Positions 17,343-25,473 of a DNA stretch of 62,105 nt are shown piece after piece. The DNA is from Nocardia thailandica NBRC 100428. GTDB taxonomy: Bacteria > Actinomycetota > Actinomycetes > Mycobacteriales > Mycobacteriaceae. The stretch lies in NCBI RefSeq assembly GCF_000308795.1, contig NZ_BAGK01000117.1, positions 1 through 62,105 of the forward strand, written 5' to 3'. The notes below the pieces were generated by a model. The model saw nothing but the letters and a program-made list of their open reading frames with translations. It had not been told where the DNA came from and ran no database searches. Position numbers and translations under genes: made by a program. Each line of letters begins with the position of its first letter. The stretch's first letter is position 1.

Positions 17343-18539
17343 TCAGAGGCCGAGCTTGGTGACCGCGTTGTCGTCGAGGGGGTCGGCGGTGCGGATGTAG
17401 CGGTGGACGGTGCGCGGGTTGGACCAGCGGCCCTGGCGCATGATCTCGCGGTCGGCGGCGCCACCGAGGGCCGCCTGGGTGGCGAAGCCGGCGCGCAGCG
17501 AATGCCCGGAGAACAGGGCGGGGTCGAGTCCGGCGCGGGCGGCATAGCGCTTGACGAGTTCGGCGACGGCCCGGCCGGACATGGCGGTCGCACCGAGGCC
17601 GCCGTGGCGGTTGACGGTGGGGAACAGGGGCAGGTCACGGCCCGCCAGTGCGCTGCCGGTGTAGCCGTGGCAGCGATGCAGGGCGTTGTCGACGGCCGGT
17701 GCGCGGCGGATGCCCGAGTCACCCTCGGCGACGTGGATCTCCCTGAGCTGCAACCAGTCCGCGAAGGCGCACACCGGGCAGGTGTGCGGGCGCTGACCGC
17801 GCGGGAGCACGACCCGCTGTTCGTGGACGCCGGTGGGGTCGGTCTTGGTGCCGGCGAGGCGGACCAGCAGCAGGGGTTCGCCGGTGCGGTGATCGGTCTG
17901 CACGGCGACGTCGTCGACGCGCAGGCCGGCGAGTTCGCTGCGGCGCAGCGCGCCGGCGAAGCCGACCAGCAGCAGGAGCGTGTCGCGGCGGCGGGCGGCC
18001 TCGGCGCCGGGGCCGGGCGCGGGGAGCTGGTCGAGCAGCTGGCCGAGGGTGTGCAGGAGGACGGGGCGTTTGCGGGTCGGGCGGCTGCGCCGGGTGCGGC
18101 GGATGCCGCGCAGGGTCAGGCGGACGACGTCGGCGCGGGTCGGGGCGGGGAGCCCGTTCGCCGCGTGCACGGCCGCGATCGCGGCGGACTTGCGTTCGAG
18201 TGTGGCCGGGCCGAACGCGAATTCGCCGTTCTCGCGGCGGGCGTCGGCCGCCGCGGCCAGGTAGACGGCCACGTCGACGGGATCGGCGGGCAGGGCCTGG
18301 CGGCCCTCGGCCGAACACCAGGCGGCCCAGGCGATCCAGTCGGTGCGGTAGGCGCGCAGCGTGTTCGGCGACTGGGAGGCTTCGAGGTATCCGCGCAGCG
18401 AGCCGACCTGCTGTTCGTCGAACCGCTCGCGCACGGTGCGCAGCGCGGCGGTGTCGACGAGGACGCTGCGCACGCCGCGGCGTACCTGATCCAGCACGGC
18501 ATCGGGCACGGCGAGGGCGGCGGTCTCGTCCTGGGTCAT
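17343..18539 (-). CDS. Tyrosine recombinase / integrase
   Basis: A 398-residue site-specific recombinase. An N-terminal SAM-like core-binding domain (SLRGYLEASQSPNTLRAYRTDW) precedes the catalytic domain with R199 (ALRRSEL), K232, H346 and R349 (GHSLRAG), W372 and the nucleophile Y381 (VHRYIR). All catalytic residues are therefore present. A CPVC pair near 254 may bind a metal or be incidental. No phage structural gene, excisionase or tRNA att site is nearby, so this is an orphan recombinase, perhaps from a decayed element. A 16-bp imperfect direct repeat lies just upstream. Confidence 0.88.
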   Translation of the reverse strand: MTQDETAALAVPDAVLDQVRRGVRSVLVDTAALRTVRERFDEQQVGSLRGYLEASQSPNTLRAYRTDWIAWAAWCSAEGRQALPADPVDVAVYLAAAADARRENGEFAFGPATLERKSAAIAAVHAANGLPAPTRADVVRLTLRGIRRTRRSRPTRKRPVLLHTLGQLLDQLPAPGPGAEAARRRDTLLLLVGFAGALRRSELAGLRVDDVAVQTDHRTGEPLLLVRLAGTKTDPTGVHEQRVVLPRGQRPHTCPVCAFADWLQLREIHVAEGDSGIRRAPAVDNALHRCHGYTGSALAGRDLPLFPTVNRHGGLGATAMSGRAVAELVKRYAARAGLDPALFSGHSLRAGFATQAALGGAADREIMRQGRWSNPRTVHRYIRTADPLDDNAVTKLGL

Positions 18540-18564
18540 CGGGTCCTCACGCTCGGTGCTCGAC

Positions 18565-18638
18565 GGCGGGCACGGTGTTCTCCGACGATAGCCGCCCGCT
18601 GTCCGGGGTGCGGGGAACCGCTGGTGGACACGGTGTTC
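18565..18638. repeat. Two imperfect 16-bp direct repeats upstream of the integrase
   Basis: GGCGGGCACGGTGTTC (18565-18580) and GGTGGACACGGTGTTC (18623-18638) differ at two positions and start 58 bp apart, within 100 bp of the integrase start. They could be recombinase binding sites or operator sites. Confidence 0.5.
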
Positions 18639-18667
18639 GGCGGCCCGGTCGCGGCGGGCCCGCGGGG

Positions 18668-19840
18668 TCAGGGCCGGAGCGCGAGGCCGGGTCGTAGCGC
18701 GGAGACCGCGCGTCGGGCGGCTTCGAGTGCGCTGTTGATCGCGATCTCCCCGCGCATCCCGGGGGCGGCGACCATGTCGCCCGCGAGGTAGACGTTGTCG
18801 CCGCGGTCGACGGCGGGGCGGTCGCGCCAGGTGTGTCCGGGGAGGTCGAGGGCTCCGGTGCGGCCCTTGGCGGTGGCGGTGCGCTGGAAGGTGGTGCGGG
18901 CGAGGCGGTCCGGGAGGAGCTGGTCGGCGAAGTAGCTCAGGCGCTGGTGGGCCGAGGTGTGGGATTCGCCGGCGCGCAGGGGCATCTGGAGCTGGTAGAG
19001 GGATTCGCCCGCGGGTGCGATGGTGTCGTCCTGCATGGTGTAGCTCTCGTGGAAGCCGCCCTCGTCGAGGTCGAAGGCGAGCAGGGTGTCGCGGCGGTCG
19101 GTGGTGAGGGCGATGTCGAGCAGGACGCAGTCGCCGCTGTGGCCGGTGAGGGTGTCGTCGTGGAGGAGGGTGCGCGCGGAGGCGAGTTCGGTGGCGACGA
19201 TGACCGGGCCGCCGGTGGGCAGTTCGGTGACGCGGGAACCGGTTTCGATGATGACGCCGAGCGCGGCGGCCTGCTCGGCCATGCGGTCGATGACCTCCTG
19301 CCAGCCGCCGCGCACCCAGCGCACGGCGGGCACGCGGGGTCCGAGGACGCGCTGGAATAGGCCGAAGACGAAGGCGGCGGACAGGCTGCCGGTGTCGGCG
19401 GTGTAGGTGACGACGCTGATGGCGTTGGCGACCTGGCGGGCGGTCTTGTCGCCCCAGAGGCGGGTGGCCCAGGTGTGGAAGTCGAGGTCGACGGGCGCGG
19501 TGCGGAAGGCGGCGGCCTGGGCGCGGAGGACGCCGAGCGGGGGGACGGCGCGGAGGCGGTCGTCGGCGCGGAAGCGCAGGCGGGCCGCGGCGGCGGGGGA
19601 CGGCCAGCCGAGTCCGGCGGTGAAGCCGCGCTGCTTCAGCCAGCGGTAGTGGGGGCCGTCGGCGTAGAAGACGTGGGCGCCGTCGTGGGCGACGTGGGGC
19701 GCGGCGGTGGCGCGGCCGCGGCCGCCGAGGGTGTGGTGGGCTTCGTGGAGGCGGACGGGGACGCCGGTCTCGGCGCAGGCGATGGCGGCGGTGAGGCCGG
19801 CGATTCCGCCGCCGACGACGGTGATGTGGTCGGTGGTCAT
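18668..19840 (-). CDS. FAD-dependent oxidoreductase, phytoene-desaturase-like
   Basis: A 390-residue flavoprotein with an N-terminal dinucleotide fold (VVGGGIAGLTAAIACAETG, then the Glu and GGRGR segment) and the C-terminal GDNVYLAGDMVAAPGMRGE that contacts FAD. The layout fits the amine-oxidase/phytoene-desaturase superfamily. No carotenoid gene is adjacent, so the substrate is open. Its ATG overlaps the stop of the TetR gene as ATGA, so regulator and enzyme form a two-gene operon controlled from the operator at 20495. Confidence 0.8.
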   Translation of the reverse strand: MTTDHITVVGGGIAGLTAAIACAETGVPVRLHEAHHTLGGRGRATAAPHVAHDGAHVFYADGPHYRWLKQRGFTAGLGWPSPAAAARLRFRADDRLRAVPPLGVLRAQAAAFRTAPVDLDFHTWATRLWGDKTARQVANAISVVTYTADTGSLSAAFVFGLFQRVLGPRVPAVRWVRGGWQEVIDRMAEQAAALGVIIETGSRVTELPTGGPVIVATELASARTLLHDDTLTGHSGDCVLLDIALTTDRRDTLLAFDLDEGGFHESYTMQDDTIAPAGESLYQLQMPLRAGESHTSAHQRLSYFADQLLPDRLARTTFQRTATAKGRTGALDLPGHTWRDRPAVDRGDNVYLAGDMVAAPGMRGEIAINSALEAARRAVSALRPGLALRP

Positions 19841-20487
19841 GCTGGGGTCTCCTGTCCGTGACGGGCCGCGTCGACGCGGGCGGCGATGAGTTCGGCGGTG
19901 GCGCGCAGGTAGTGGTCGGTGTCGATGCCCGCGGGGTGGTCGCCGTCGAAGATGTCGGTGATGAGCCAGTAGTGGGCGATGGCGCCGGTGAGGACGGCGG
20001 CGGTGTCGGTCCAGTCGGCGGGGTCGGTGCCCGCGCCGGTGAGGCCGGCGAGGGCGCGGGCGATGACGGAGACGACGACGTCGTATTCCTCGCGGCGGAA
20101 GACGTCGAGGACGGCGCTGTTGATGGTGTTGTCGCGCATGAGGATGCGGGTGACGTCGCGGTCGTGTTCGAGGCGGGCGAGGCCGATGCGGCAGAGCACG
20201 GTGATTTTGTCGACGGTGTCCGCGCCGGGCGCGGTCTCGTCGAGCAGCGCGCTGACCGAGAAGTCGGGGTCGAGGAAGCGGGCCCAGTCGCCGCGGTCGG
20301 TGAGCCGGGTCTGGATGGCTTCGACGAGCAGGGCGTCCTTGGAGCGGAAGTGCCGGTAGAGGGCGCCGGAGCCGGCGGAGAGCCCGGCGGCCTGTTCGAT
20401 CTGGGCGATGGTGGTGCGGGCGAAGCCCTGTTCGCCGAACAGGCGCAGGGCCTCGGTCATGATCCGGCGGCGGGACGAGATCGCCAT
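19837..20487 (-). CDS. TetR-family regulator of the FAD oxidoreductase operon
   Basis: A 216-residue protein with a clear helix-turn-helix (TEALRLFGEQGFARTTIAQIEQAAGL, ALYRHFRSKDALL) and a ligand-binding half with no recognised subgroup. It is transcribed first and overlaps the downstream flavoprotein gene by four bases. A perfect inverted repeat lies 10 bases before the start, so autoregulation of the whole operon is likely. Confidence 0.85.
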   Translation of the reverse strand: MAISSRRRIMTEALRLFGEQGFARTTIAQIEQAAGLSAGSGALYRHFRSKDALLVEAIQTRLTDRGDWARFLDPDFSVSALLDETAPGADTVDKITVLCRIGLARLEHDRDVTRILMRDNTINSAVLDVFRREEYDVVVSVIARALAGLTGAGTDPADWTDTAAVLTGAIAHYWLITDIFDGDHPAGIDTDHYLRATAELIAARVDAARHGQETPA

Positions 20488-20494
20488 CGAGCCT

Positions 20495-20520
20495 CCTGTA
20501 AGTAACTACTTACTTGCAGG
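20495..20520. promoter_or_regulatory. Nested inverted repeats, TetR operator
   Basis: GTAAGTA-AC-TACTTAC (20498-20513) is a perfect repeat. A second, longer near-symmetry pairs CCTGTAAGTA (20495-20504) with TACTTGCAGG (20511-20520), with one mismatch. The site is 8-33 bases upstream of the TetR ATG and would block the start of transcription. Confidence 0.7.
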
Positions 20521-20568
20521 CTATTGAAGCGCGCCGCCGCCGCGAGCGCAAGGGTGCGCGTGGTGGCC

Positions 20569-21267
20569 TCAGGAGGCGCGGGCGGGTCGGGCCTCCTCGG
20601 TGGCGGCGCGCACGTAGCCCGCGACGGGGCTCAGGCGCAGCACGGCGGGCATGCGCCGGGTGAGGGCGGGGTCGCCGTGGAAGCTGATGCGGCCTGCGCG
20701 CTGGGCGTGGACGAGTGGCACGCGGCCGAGCCAGATCTCGTAGAGGGTGGCGACGGCGGCGGTGATCGTGACGTCGACCGGATAGCCGGGGTCGCTGTCG
20801 CAGACCGAGGCGACGCCGCGTTCGACGACGATCCAGTAGCGGCGGATGTCGTCGGTGAAGCGCACGTGCAGGACGTGGCGCAGTCCGGGGAAGGAGGAGG
20901 TGTCGACGCGGTCGCGCATCCACCAGACCAGCAGGCCGGGATCGCGTTCCTCGGCGCGGGAGGGGCCGAAGGTCCAGCGTGCGCCCCATTCGCCGAGCCC
21001 GAACAGGATCGGTTCCAGGTCGCGGCCCGCAGCGGTGAGCTGGTGGTCGGTGCCGACCTTGTCGAGCAGGCCGGCCCGTTCGAACTGGCGCAGGCGTTTG
21101 GCGAGCAGGCTGCGCGAGAGGCCGGGCAGGCCGCGGGCGAGGTCGTTGAAGCGGGTGGTGCCGAGGTAGAGGTCGCGCAGGATGAGCAGCGACCACCGTT
21201 CGCCGAGCACGTCGAGCGCGCGCGAGATCGGGCAGTACTGGCCGTATCCGTCGTTGTTGTCGGTCAT
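20569..21267 (-). CDS. HxlR-family regulator with C-terminal SCP2-like domain
   Basis: A 232-residue protein. An N-terminal HxlR winged helix (YCPISRALDVLGERWSLLILRDL, TRFNDLARGLPGLSRSLLAKRL) is followed by about 110 residues with the pattern of a sterol carrier protein 2 fold (VRFTDDIRRYWIVVERG, DVTITAAVATLYEIWLG). The Cys near residue 12 is typical of HxlR proteins, some of which are redox- or aldehyde-responsive. The ATG at 21267 is chosen over a GTG 24 bases upstream because GAGG lies 6 bases before it. It is divergent from an acyl-CoA dehydrogenase gene. A lipid or sterol ligand is an attractive guess. Confidence 0.82.
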   Translation of the reverse strand: MTDNNDGYGQYCPISRALDVLGERWSLLILRDLYLGTTRFNDLARGLPGLSRSLLAKRLRQFERAGLLDKVGTDHQLTAAGRDLEPILFGLGEWGARWTFGPSRAEERDPGLLVWWMRDRVDTSSFPGLRHVLHVRFTDDIRRYWIVVERGVASVCDSDPGYPVDVTITAAVATLYEIWLGRVPLVHAQRAGRISFHGDPALTRRMPAVLRLSPVAGYVRAATEEARPARAS

Positions 21268-21285
21268 GTCCACCTCGTCGCCGGG

Positions 21286-21322
21286 GTCCACTTTCAGGAC
21301 CGGGGGAGTCCACTTTCTGGAC
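21286..21322. promoter_or_regulatory. Tandem HxlR operators
   Basis: GTCCACTTTCAGGAC (21286-21300) and GTCCACTTTCTGGAC (21308-21322) are near-identical, each an inverted repeat GTCC-N7-GGAC, and start 22 bp apart (two helix turns). They lie between the HxlR and acyl-CoA dehydrogenase starts; the second abuts the expected -35 region of the dehydrogenase gene. Confidence 0.72.
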
Positions 21323-21357
21323 TATTCGGTTATCGCGGCGCTTCTTACGTTCGAAAC

Positions 21358-22479
21358 ATGACTTCGACAGTTTCCGAAACCCAGACCACCATCGACCGCG
21401 TCGCCCTGGCCCGCGAGATCGGTGAATTCCTGCGTCCCGAGGTGGCCGAGCGCGATCGCTCCGGTGAGATCTCGGTGGCGGCGTTCGACCGGTTGCGTGC
21501 CTCCGGTCTGTCCGCCGCGTTGGTGCCGGCCGAGTTCGGCGGCGGCGGCGCGAGCCACGCCGAGATGGGTGCGGTGTTGCGCGAGCTGGGCCGCCACGAT
21601 CCCTCGACCGCGGTGGCGTTCGCGATGCACACGCATCTGGTGGCCGCGCAGGTGTGGCGGCACCATCACGGTATCGATGCCTCGGCGGTGTTCGGCAAGG
21701 TCGTCGGCGGGGCGATCCTGGTCAGTACCGGCGCCTCGGACTGGGTGGGATCCAACGGGTCCGCCGAGCGGGTCGAGGGCGGGTACCGGGTGCACGGCCG
21801 CAAGGCGCCCGCCAGCGGCTGCGAGGTCGGCGACGTGCTGGTGAGCAGTATCCGGTTCGGCGGTGAGGTACTGCATTTCGCGATGCCGCTGTCGGCGCAG
21901 GGCGTGCGGATCGAGCAGACCTGGGACACGCTGGGCCTGCGGGCGAGCGGTTCGCACACGGTGGTGCTCGAGGACGTGTTCGTCCCGGACGCGGCGGTCT
22001 CGCTGATCCGGCCCGCCGAGGTGTGGCCGCCGTTGCTGAACGTGGTGATCGGCGCGGCGATGCCGCTGGTGATGGCGGCCTACCTGGGGGTGGCCGACGC
22101 GGCGGTGGAGGTGGCGACGACGCTGCTGGCGGGGCGCGGCGACGACGCGACGGTGCAGACGGTCGGGGAGATGCTCAACGCCCATGTGACCGCGGCGGAT
22201 CTGATCGCGGCGATGTTCGCCGATTCGGCGGATCTGCGGTTCGCGAACACCGATGCCGGTGCGGCGCGGATCCTGAGCCGCAAGACGGTGGCGGTGGAGG
22301 CGCTCATCGCGACGGTGCGTCACGCGATCGAAGCGACCGGCGGCGCGGGGTATTCGCGCTCGTGTGCGCTGGAGCGGCTCTACCGCGACGTGCACGGCGC
22401 GCATTTCCATCCGCTGCCGCGCGCGAGGCAGTTGCGGTTCTCGGGCAATGTGGCGTTGGGGCACAGCCCGATCGGGTGA
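21358..22479 (+). CDS. Acyl-CoA dehydrogenase family protein
   Basis: A 373-residue flavoprotein with the acyl-CoA dehydrogenase fold: N-terminal helices with LVPAEFGGGGASHAEM, a middle beta domain (LVSTGASDWVGSNG, TWDTLGLRASGSHTVVLEDVFVP) and a C-terminal helical domain ending in the ATGGAGYSRSCALERLYRD pattern. Similar enzymes include FMN/FAD monooxygenases such as DszC-like desulfurisation proteins, so oxygenation rather than beta-oxidation is possible. The ATG at 21358 is 7 bases after TTACGT and has no Shine-Dalgarno, suggesting a leaderless mRNA. Regulation by the divergent HxlR-SCP2 protein is likely. Confidence 0.83.
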   Translation: MTSTVSETQTTIDRVALAREIGEFLRPEVAERDRSGEISVAAFDRLRASGLSAALVPAEFGGGGASHAEMGAVLRELGRHDPSTAVAFAMHTHLVAAQVWRHHHGIDASAVFGKVVGGAILVSTGASDWVGSNGSAERVEGGYRVHGRKAPASGCEVGDVLVSSIRFGGEVLHFAMPLSAQGVRIEQTWDTLGLRASGSHTVVLEDVFVPDAAVSLIRPAEVWPPLLNVVIGAAMPLVMAAYLGVADAAVEVATTLLAGRGDDATVQTVGEMLNAHVTAADLIAAMFADSADLRFANTDAGAARILSRKTVAVEALIATVRHAIEATGGAGYSRSCALERLYRDVHGAHFHPLPRARQLRFSGNVALGHSPIG

Positions 22480-22920
22480 TCAGGGTGTGCCCGCGTAGAG
22501 GTGGCCGCTGACGACCGGGTCGCTGGTGAGGACGTGGTCGACCACGGCCCAGAAGTCGGCGAGGCGCGGGTGGGTGCGCGCCTGGTCGCGGGTGAGGACG
22601 GTGCCGTGGAGGGGGCCTGCGGTGCCGTCGGCGCAGGCGTGGACGAGTCCGGCGGCGGGGGTGGCGTTGCCCGATCGCGTGCCGACGCGGCAGCCGAAGG
22701 TGACGTGGTCCTGCGCGTATTCGCCGTCCCAGGTGCCGAGGATGACGTCGATCCAGGTCTCGGGGTCGCGGCCGGCGTGGTGGTAGCTGCTGGCGTAGTA
22801 GACCGCGACGGGCTCGCCGTCGCTGTGGACGACGTTCCAGGTGCGTTCGACCGGGGCGTCGCAGCATTCGCATTCGAAGTGGTGGTGCTGGTGCTGGGTG
22901 GGGTCGGACGTCGGTTTCAC
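22480..22920 (-). CDS. Uncharacterised small protein with Cys/His cluster
   Basis: A 146-residue protein I do not recognise. It has an N-terminal HQHHHFECECCDAP stretch whose His and Cys could bind a metal, then segments DPETWIDVILGTWDGEYAQDH and TVLTRDQARTHPRLADFW. No signal peptide or membrane segment is seen. The GTG at 22920 is the best start in frame, though its ribosome site is weak. Its stop is directly adjacent to the acyl-CoA dehydrogenase stop on the other strand. It lies downstream of the isochorismatase gene but is separated from it by a hairpin. Confidence 0.6.
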   Translation of the reverse strand: MKPTSDPTQHQHHHFECECCDAPVERTWNVVHSDGEPVAVYYASSYHHAGRDPETWIDVILGTWDGEYAQDHVTFGCRVGTRSGNATPAAGLVHACADGTAGPLHGTVLTRDQARTHPRLADFWAVVDHVLTSDPVVSGHLYAGTP

Positions 22921-22967
22921 CGGCGGAATGTTACCGAGGGGCGGAGGGGGGTCCGGCGGGGGCCGGG

Positions 22968-22997
22968 AGTGCCGGATGCCGTTGGGCGTCCGGCACT
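22968..22997 (-). terminator. Hairpin after the isochorismatase gene
   Basis: AGTGCCGGA (22968-22976) pairs perfectly with TCCGGCACT (22989-22997) around a 12-base loop, 9 bases after the isochorismatase stop. No T-run follows on the minus strand, so it may be only a partial terminator. Confidence 0.5.
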
Positions 22998-23005
22998 TTC
23001 CGTCG

Positions 23006-23617
23006 TCAGTCGGCGAGGGTGTCCACGGTGGGCGCGATCGGGCCGAACAGGTCGGCGATGGTGGTGAGGGCGGCACGGTGCAGGTCGGCCGCGGACAGGG
23101 TGGTGCCGTCGGGTGCGGCGAGGTCGCGGGTGGCGGTGGCCTCGGCGACGACGGTGGGCCGGTAGCCGCGGGCGAAGGCGCCCTGGGCGGTGAAGGTGAC
23201 GCACAGGTGGGTCATGAATCCGGCAAGGACGAGGTCGCCGCCGGGCGCGACGCCGAGGGCGGCGAGCCGCTCGTGGAGGTCGGTGCCGGTGAAGGCGTCG
23301 GGAAGGTGTTTGACGACGACGGGTTCACCGTCGCGGGGGGCGACTTCGGCGCTGATGGCGCCCAGGTCGGTGTGGAGGTCGTAGGGGGAGCCGGTGCCCG
23401 CGTCGTTGACGACGTGGACGATCGGGATGCCCGCGGCGCGGGCGCGGGCGAGCAGGCGGGCGCCCGCGGCCAGGGCGGGGGCGGCGCTGTCGCCCAGGGA
23501 CATGACGCCGGTGCGGTAGGTGTTCTGGTAGTCGATGAGGACGAGGGCGGCGTCGCGCAGGCGGGGCGGGGTGTCGTCGAGGCCGCTGACGGCGCGCAGG
23601 GTGGGGGAGACGGTCAT
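23006..23617 (-). CDS. Isochorismatase-family cysteine hydrolase
   Basis: A 203-residue hydrolase with the family triad D29 (VLIDYQN), K103 (VVVKHLPDAF) and C139 (THLCVTFTA). Members hydrolyse isochorismate, nicotinamide, N-carbamoylsarcosine or other amides; the specific substrate is not clear. It lies 73 bp downstream of a GlxA-type regulator gene on the same strand. That regulator/hydrolase pairing is common and suggests an amide or nitrogen-scavenging role. Confidence 0.86.
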   Translation of the reverse strand: MTVSPTLRAVSGLDDTPPRLRDAALVLIDYQNTYRTGVMSLGDSAAPALAAGARLLARARAAGIPIVHVVNDAGTGSPYDLHTDLGAISAEVAPRDGEPVVVKHLPDAFTGTDLHERLAALGVAPGGDLVLAGFMTHLCVTFTAQGAFARGYRPTVVAEATATRDLAAPDGTTLSAADLHRAALTTIADLFGPIAPTVDTLAD

Positions 23618-23690
23618 GGGGGTGCCTTTCGTCGGGCAGGTGGGGGCGCCCGGACCGCGGGCCGCGGTTCGGGTGGTTCGGGGTGGTGGT

Positions 23691-24680
23691 TCAGGCGCGG
23701 GTGCGGAAGCGCCGTCGGTAGCTCGCGGGTCCGGTGCCGAGGCGGCGGCGGAAGGCGCGGTGCAGGGTTTCCACGGAGCCGAGTCCGGCGTCGGTGGCGA
23801 TCTGGTCGAGGGTGCGGTCGGTGGTTTCCAGGAGCCTGCGGGCGACCTCGACGCGGGTGGATTCGACGTAGGCGCTGGGGCCGACGCCCATCTCCTTGGT
23901 GAACACGCGGGCGAAGTGACGTTCGCTCAGGCGCATGCGTTCGGCGAGGGCGCGAACGGACAGGTCGGCGTCGTGGTGTTCGGTGATCCAGGCGCGCAGG
24001 GCGTCGATGTCGCGGCGGGCGGTGGCGGGCCGGCTGAGCGGGACGGAGAACTGGCTCTGTCCGCCCTGGCGGCGCAGGAACACGACGAGCTGGCGGGAGA
24101 CGGCCAGGGCGAGGTCTTCGCCGTGGTCCTCGGCGACCAGGGCGAGGGCGAGGTCGAGGCAGGCGCTGATGCCCGCGCCGGTCCAGAGCCTGCCGCGGTC
24201 GGCGCGCACGAAGATGGGGTCAGGGTCGACGGTGACGGTGGGGTGGTCGGCGGCGAGCTGGGCGGCGGTGGACCAGTGGGTGGTCGCGGTTCTGCCGTCG
24301 AGGAGTCCCGCGGCGGCCAGGACGTGGGCGCCGACGCAGACCGAGGCGACGCGGGCGGCGTGGGGCGCGGTGGCGCGTACCCAATCGACGACGGCGGGGT
24401 CGAGGCGGGCGACGGGTTCGCCGTCGATCATGTCGACGGCGCCGGGCACGATCAGGGTGTGCACGGGGGTGCCGATGCCGGCGAAGGTGTCGTCGGGCAG
24501 CAGCCGTACGCCGGCGGAGGTGTGGACCGGGTCGGGTGTGGGGGCGGCGAGGCGGATCTCGTAGCCCGCGGCGCCGCCGGTCTCGCGGTTGGCGAGGGCG
24601 AAGACTTCGGCGGGGCCGGTCACGTCGAGCAGGTCGACCTCGGGGAAGACCGTGATGACGATCCGGCGGGTGGTGGGCAT
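23691..24680 (-). CDS. GlxA-family AraC-type regulator (DJ-1/PfpI + AraC HTH)
   Basis: A 329-residue regulator. The N-terminal 190 residues form a DJ-1/PfpI-like domain (ITVFPEVDLLDVTGPAEVF; RVASVCVGAHVLAAAGLLDGR with Cys in the nucleophile-elbow position). The C-terminal 110 residues carry two AraC helix-turn-helix motifs (LSVRALAERMRLSERHFARVF and TLDQIATDAGLGSVETLHRAFRRRLG). Such proteins sense small nitrogenous metabolites. It probably controls itself and the downstream isochorismatase gene. An inverted repeat is 24-40 bases before its start. Confidence 0.88.
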   Translation of the reverse strand: MPTTRRIVITVFPEVDLLDVTGPAEVFALANRETGGAAGYEIRLAAPTPDPVHTSAGVRLLPDDTFAGIGTPVHTLIVPGAVDMIDGEPVARLDPAVVDWVRATAPHAARVASVCVGAHVLAAAGLLDGRTATTHWSTAAQLAADHPTVTVDPDPIFVRADRGRLWTGAGISACLDLALALVAEDHGEDLALAVSRQLVVFLRRQGGQSQFSVPLSRPATARRDIDALRAWITEHHDADLSVRALAERMRLSERHFARVFTKEMGVGPSAYVESTRVEVARRLLETTDRTLDQIATDAGLGSVETLHRAFRRRLGTGPASYRRRFRTRA

Positions 24681-24703
24681 GTAGTCATCCTGTCGCGCCG
24701 CCG

Positions 24704-24720
24704 GTCATGGCCGCAATGAC
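24704..24720. promoter_or_regulatory. Inverted repeat upstream of the GlxA-type regulator
   Basis: GTCAT-GGCCGCA-ATGAC lies 24 bases upstream of the regulator ATG. The 5-bp arms and 7-bp spacer suit a dimeric AraC-type protein. The assignment rests on position only. Confidence 0.45.
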
Positions 24721-24758
24721 GAGGTTGTGTCACTTTCGGACAGGGGATCGCGGCCCGG

Positions 24759-25355
24759 TCAGGGGGTGGCGAATCCGCGCAGGACGGTGGTCACCAGGGC
24801 GTCGGCGAAGGCGTCGTCGAGGGGGCCGGTTCCGGTGAGCCAGCGCTGAGTGACGGGGCTGTAGAGCAGATCGATCAGCAGGTCGAGGTCGGCGTCGGGG
24901 GCGAGCTGGCCGGCGTCCTGGGCGCTGCGCAGGCGGGCGATCTTGGCGTCGTGGACGGGCCGGTGCATGCGGTCGCGGTAGGTCGCGGCGAGGTCGGGGT
25001 CGTTGAGGATCTCGGTCATGAGGGCGCGCAGGGGTGCGCCGAAGGCGGGGTCGGCGAGTTCGGCGACGGTGGCGCGCAGGACGGTGGTGAGGTCGGCGGC
25101 GAGGTCGCCGGTGTCGGGCAGGGCGATGCCGCCGCTGTCGGGGTGCTCGCTGAGGGCGAGGATCGCGTCGAGGACGACCGCGCCCTTGGTGGGCCACCAG
25201 CGGTAGATGGTCTGTTTGCCGACTCCGGCGCGGGCGGCGATGGCCTCGATGGTGAGTTTGGCGTAGGGAGTGTCGGCGAGCAGGGCGCGGGCGGCGTCGA
25301 GGATCGCCAGGCGGGAGCGTTCGCTGCGGCGGGTGGTGTCGGGGGTGCGGGCCAT
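24759..25355 (-). CDS. TetR-family regulator, divergent from an SDR
   Basis: A 198-residue repressor-type protein. The N-terminal helix-turn-helix is clear (LAILDAARALLADTPYAKLTIEAIAARAGVGKQTIYRWWPTKG, here cited in parts of a longer helix pair), and the C-terminal half matches the TetR_C_33-like group with LLIDLLYSPVTQRWLTG. The ATG at 25355 follows the expected N-terminus MARTPDTTRRSERSR. A perfect palindrome and a repeated half-site in the divergent gap point to control of the neighbouring SDR gene and of itself. Confidence 0.86.
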   Translation of the reverse strand: MARTPDTTRRSERSRLAILDAARALLADTPYAKLTIEAIAARAGVGKQTIYRWWPTKGAVVLDAILALSEHPDSGGIALPDTGDLAADLTTVLRATVAELADPAFGAPLRALMTEILNDPDLAATYRDRMHRPVHDAKIARLRSAQDAGQLAPDADLDLLIDLLYSPVTQRWLTGTGPLDDAFADALVTTVLRGFATP

Positions 25356-25380
25356 GACGGCGATTCTAGAGGGAACGCAA

Positions 25381-25451
25381 CGTCTCGTCTTGACAAGTCG
25401 GCGCGCGCCGCGCATAGTCGTGGACGTAAACGAGACGAATCGTCTCGTCTT
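25381..25451. promoter_or_regulatory. SDR promoter with TetR operators
   Basis: On the plus strand TTGACA (25390-25395) and CATAGT (25413-25418) are 17 bases apart. Downstream lies the perfect palindrome ACGAGACGAATCGTCTCGT (25430-25448). The 11-mer CGTCTCGTCTT occurs twice, at 25381 and 25441, exactly 60 bp apart; the first copy overlaps the -35. Two operators flanking the core promoter would repress it strongly. Confidence 0.75.
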
Positions 25452-25473
25452 ATCGGACCGAAAAGGAGCCCCC

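Noticed and set aside
17343..19840. Prophage or integrative element around the integrase
   Set aside because: Flanking genes are ordinary metabolic and regulatory genes. No structural, packaging, replication or excision gene and no tRNA att site was seen, so I call only an orphan recombinase.
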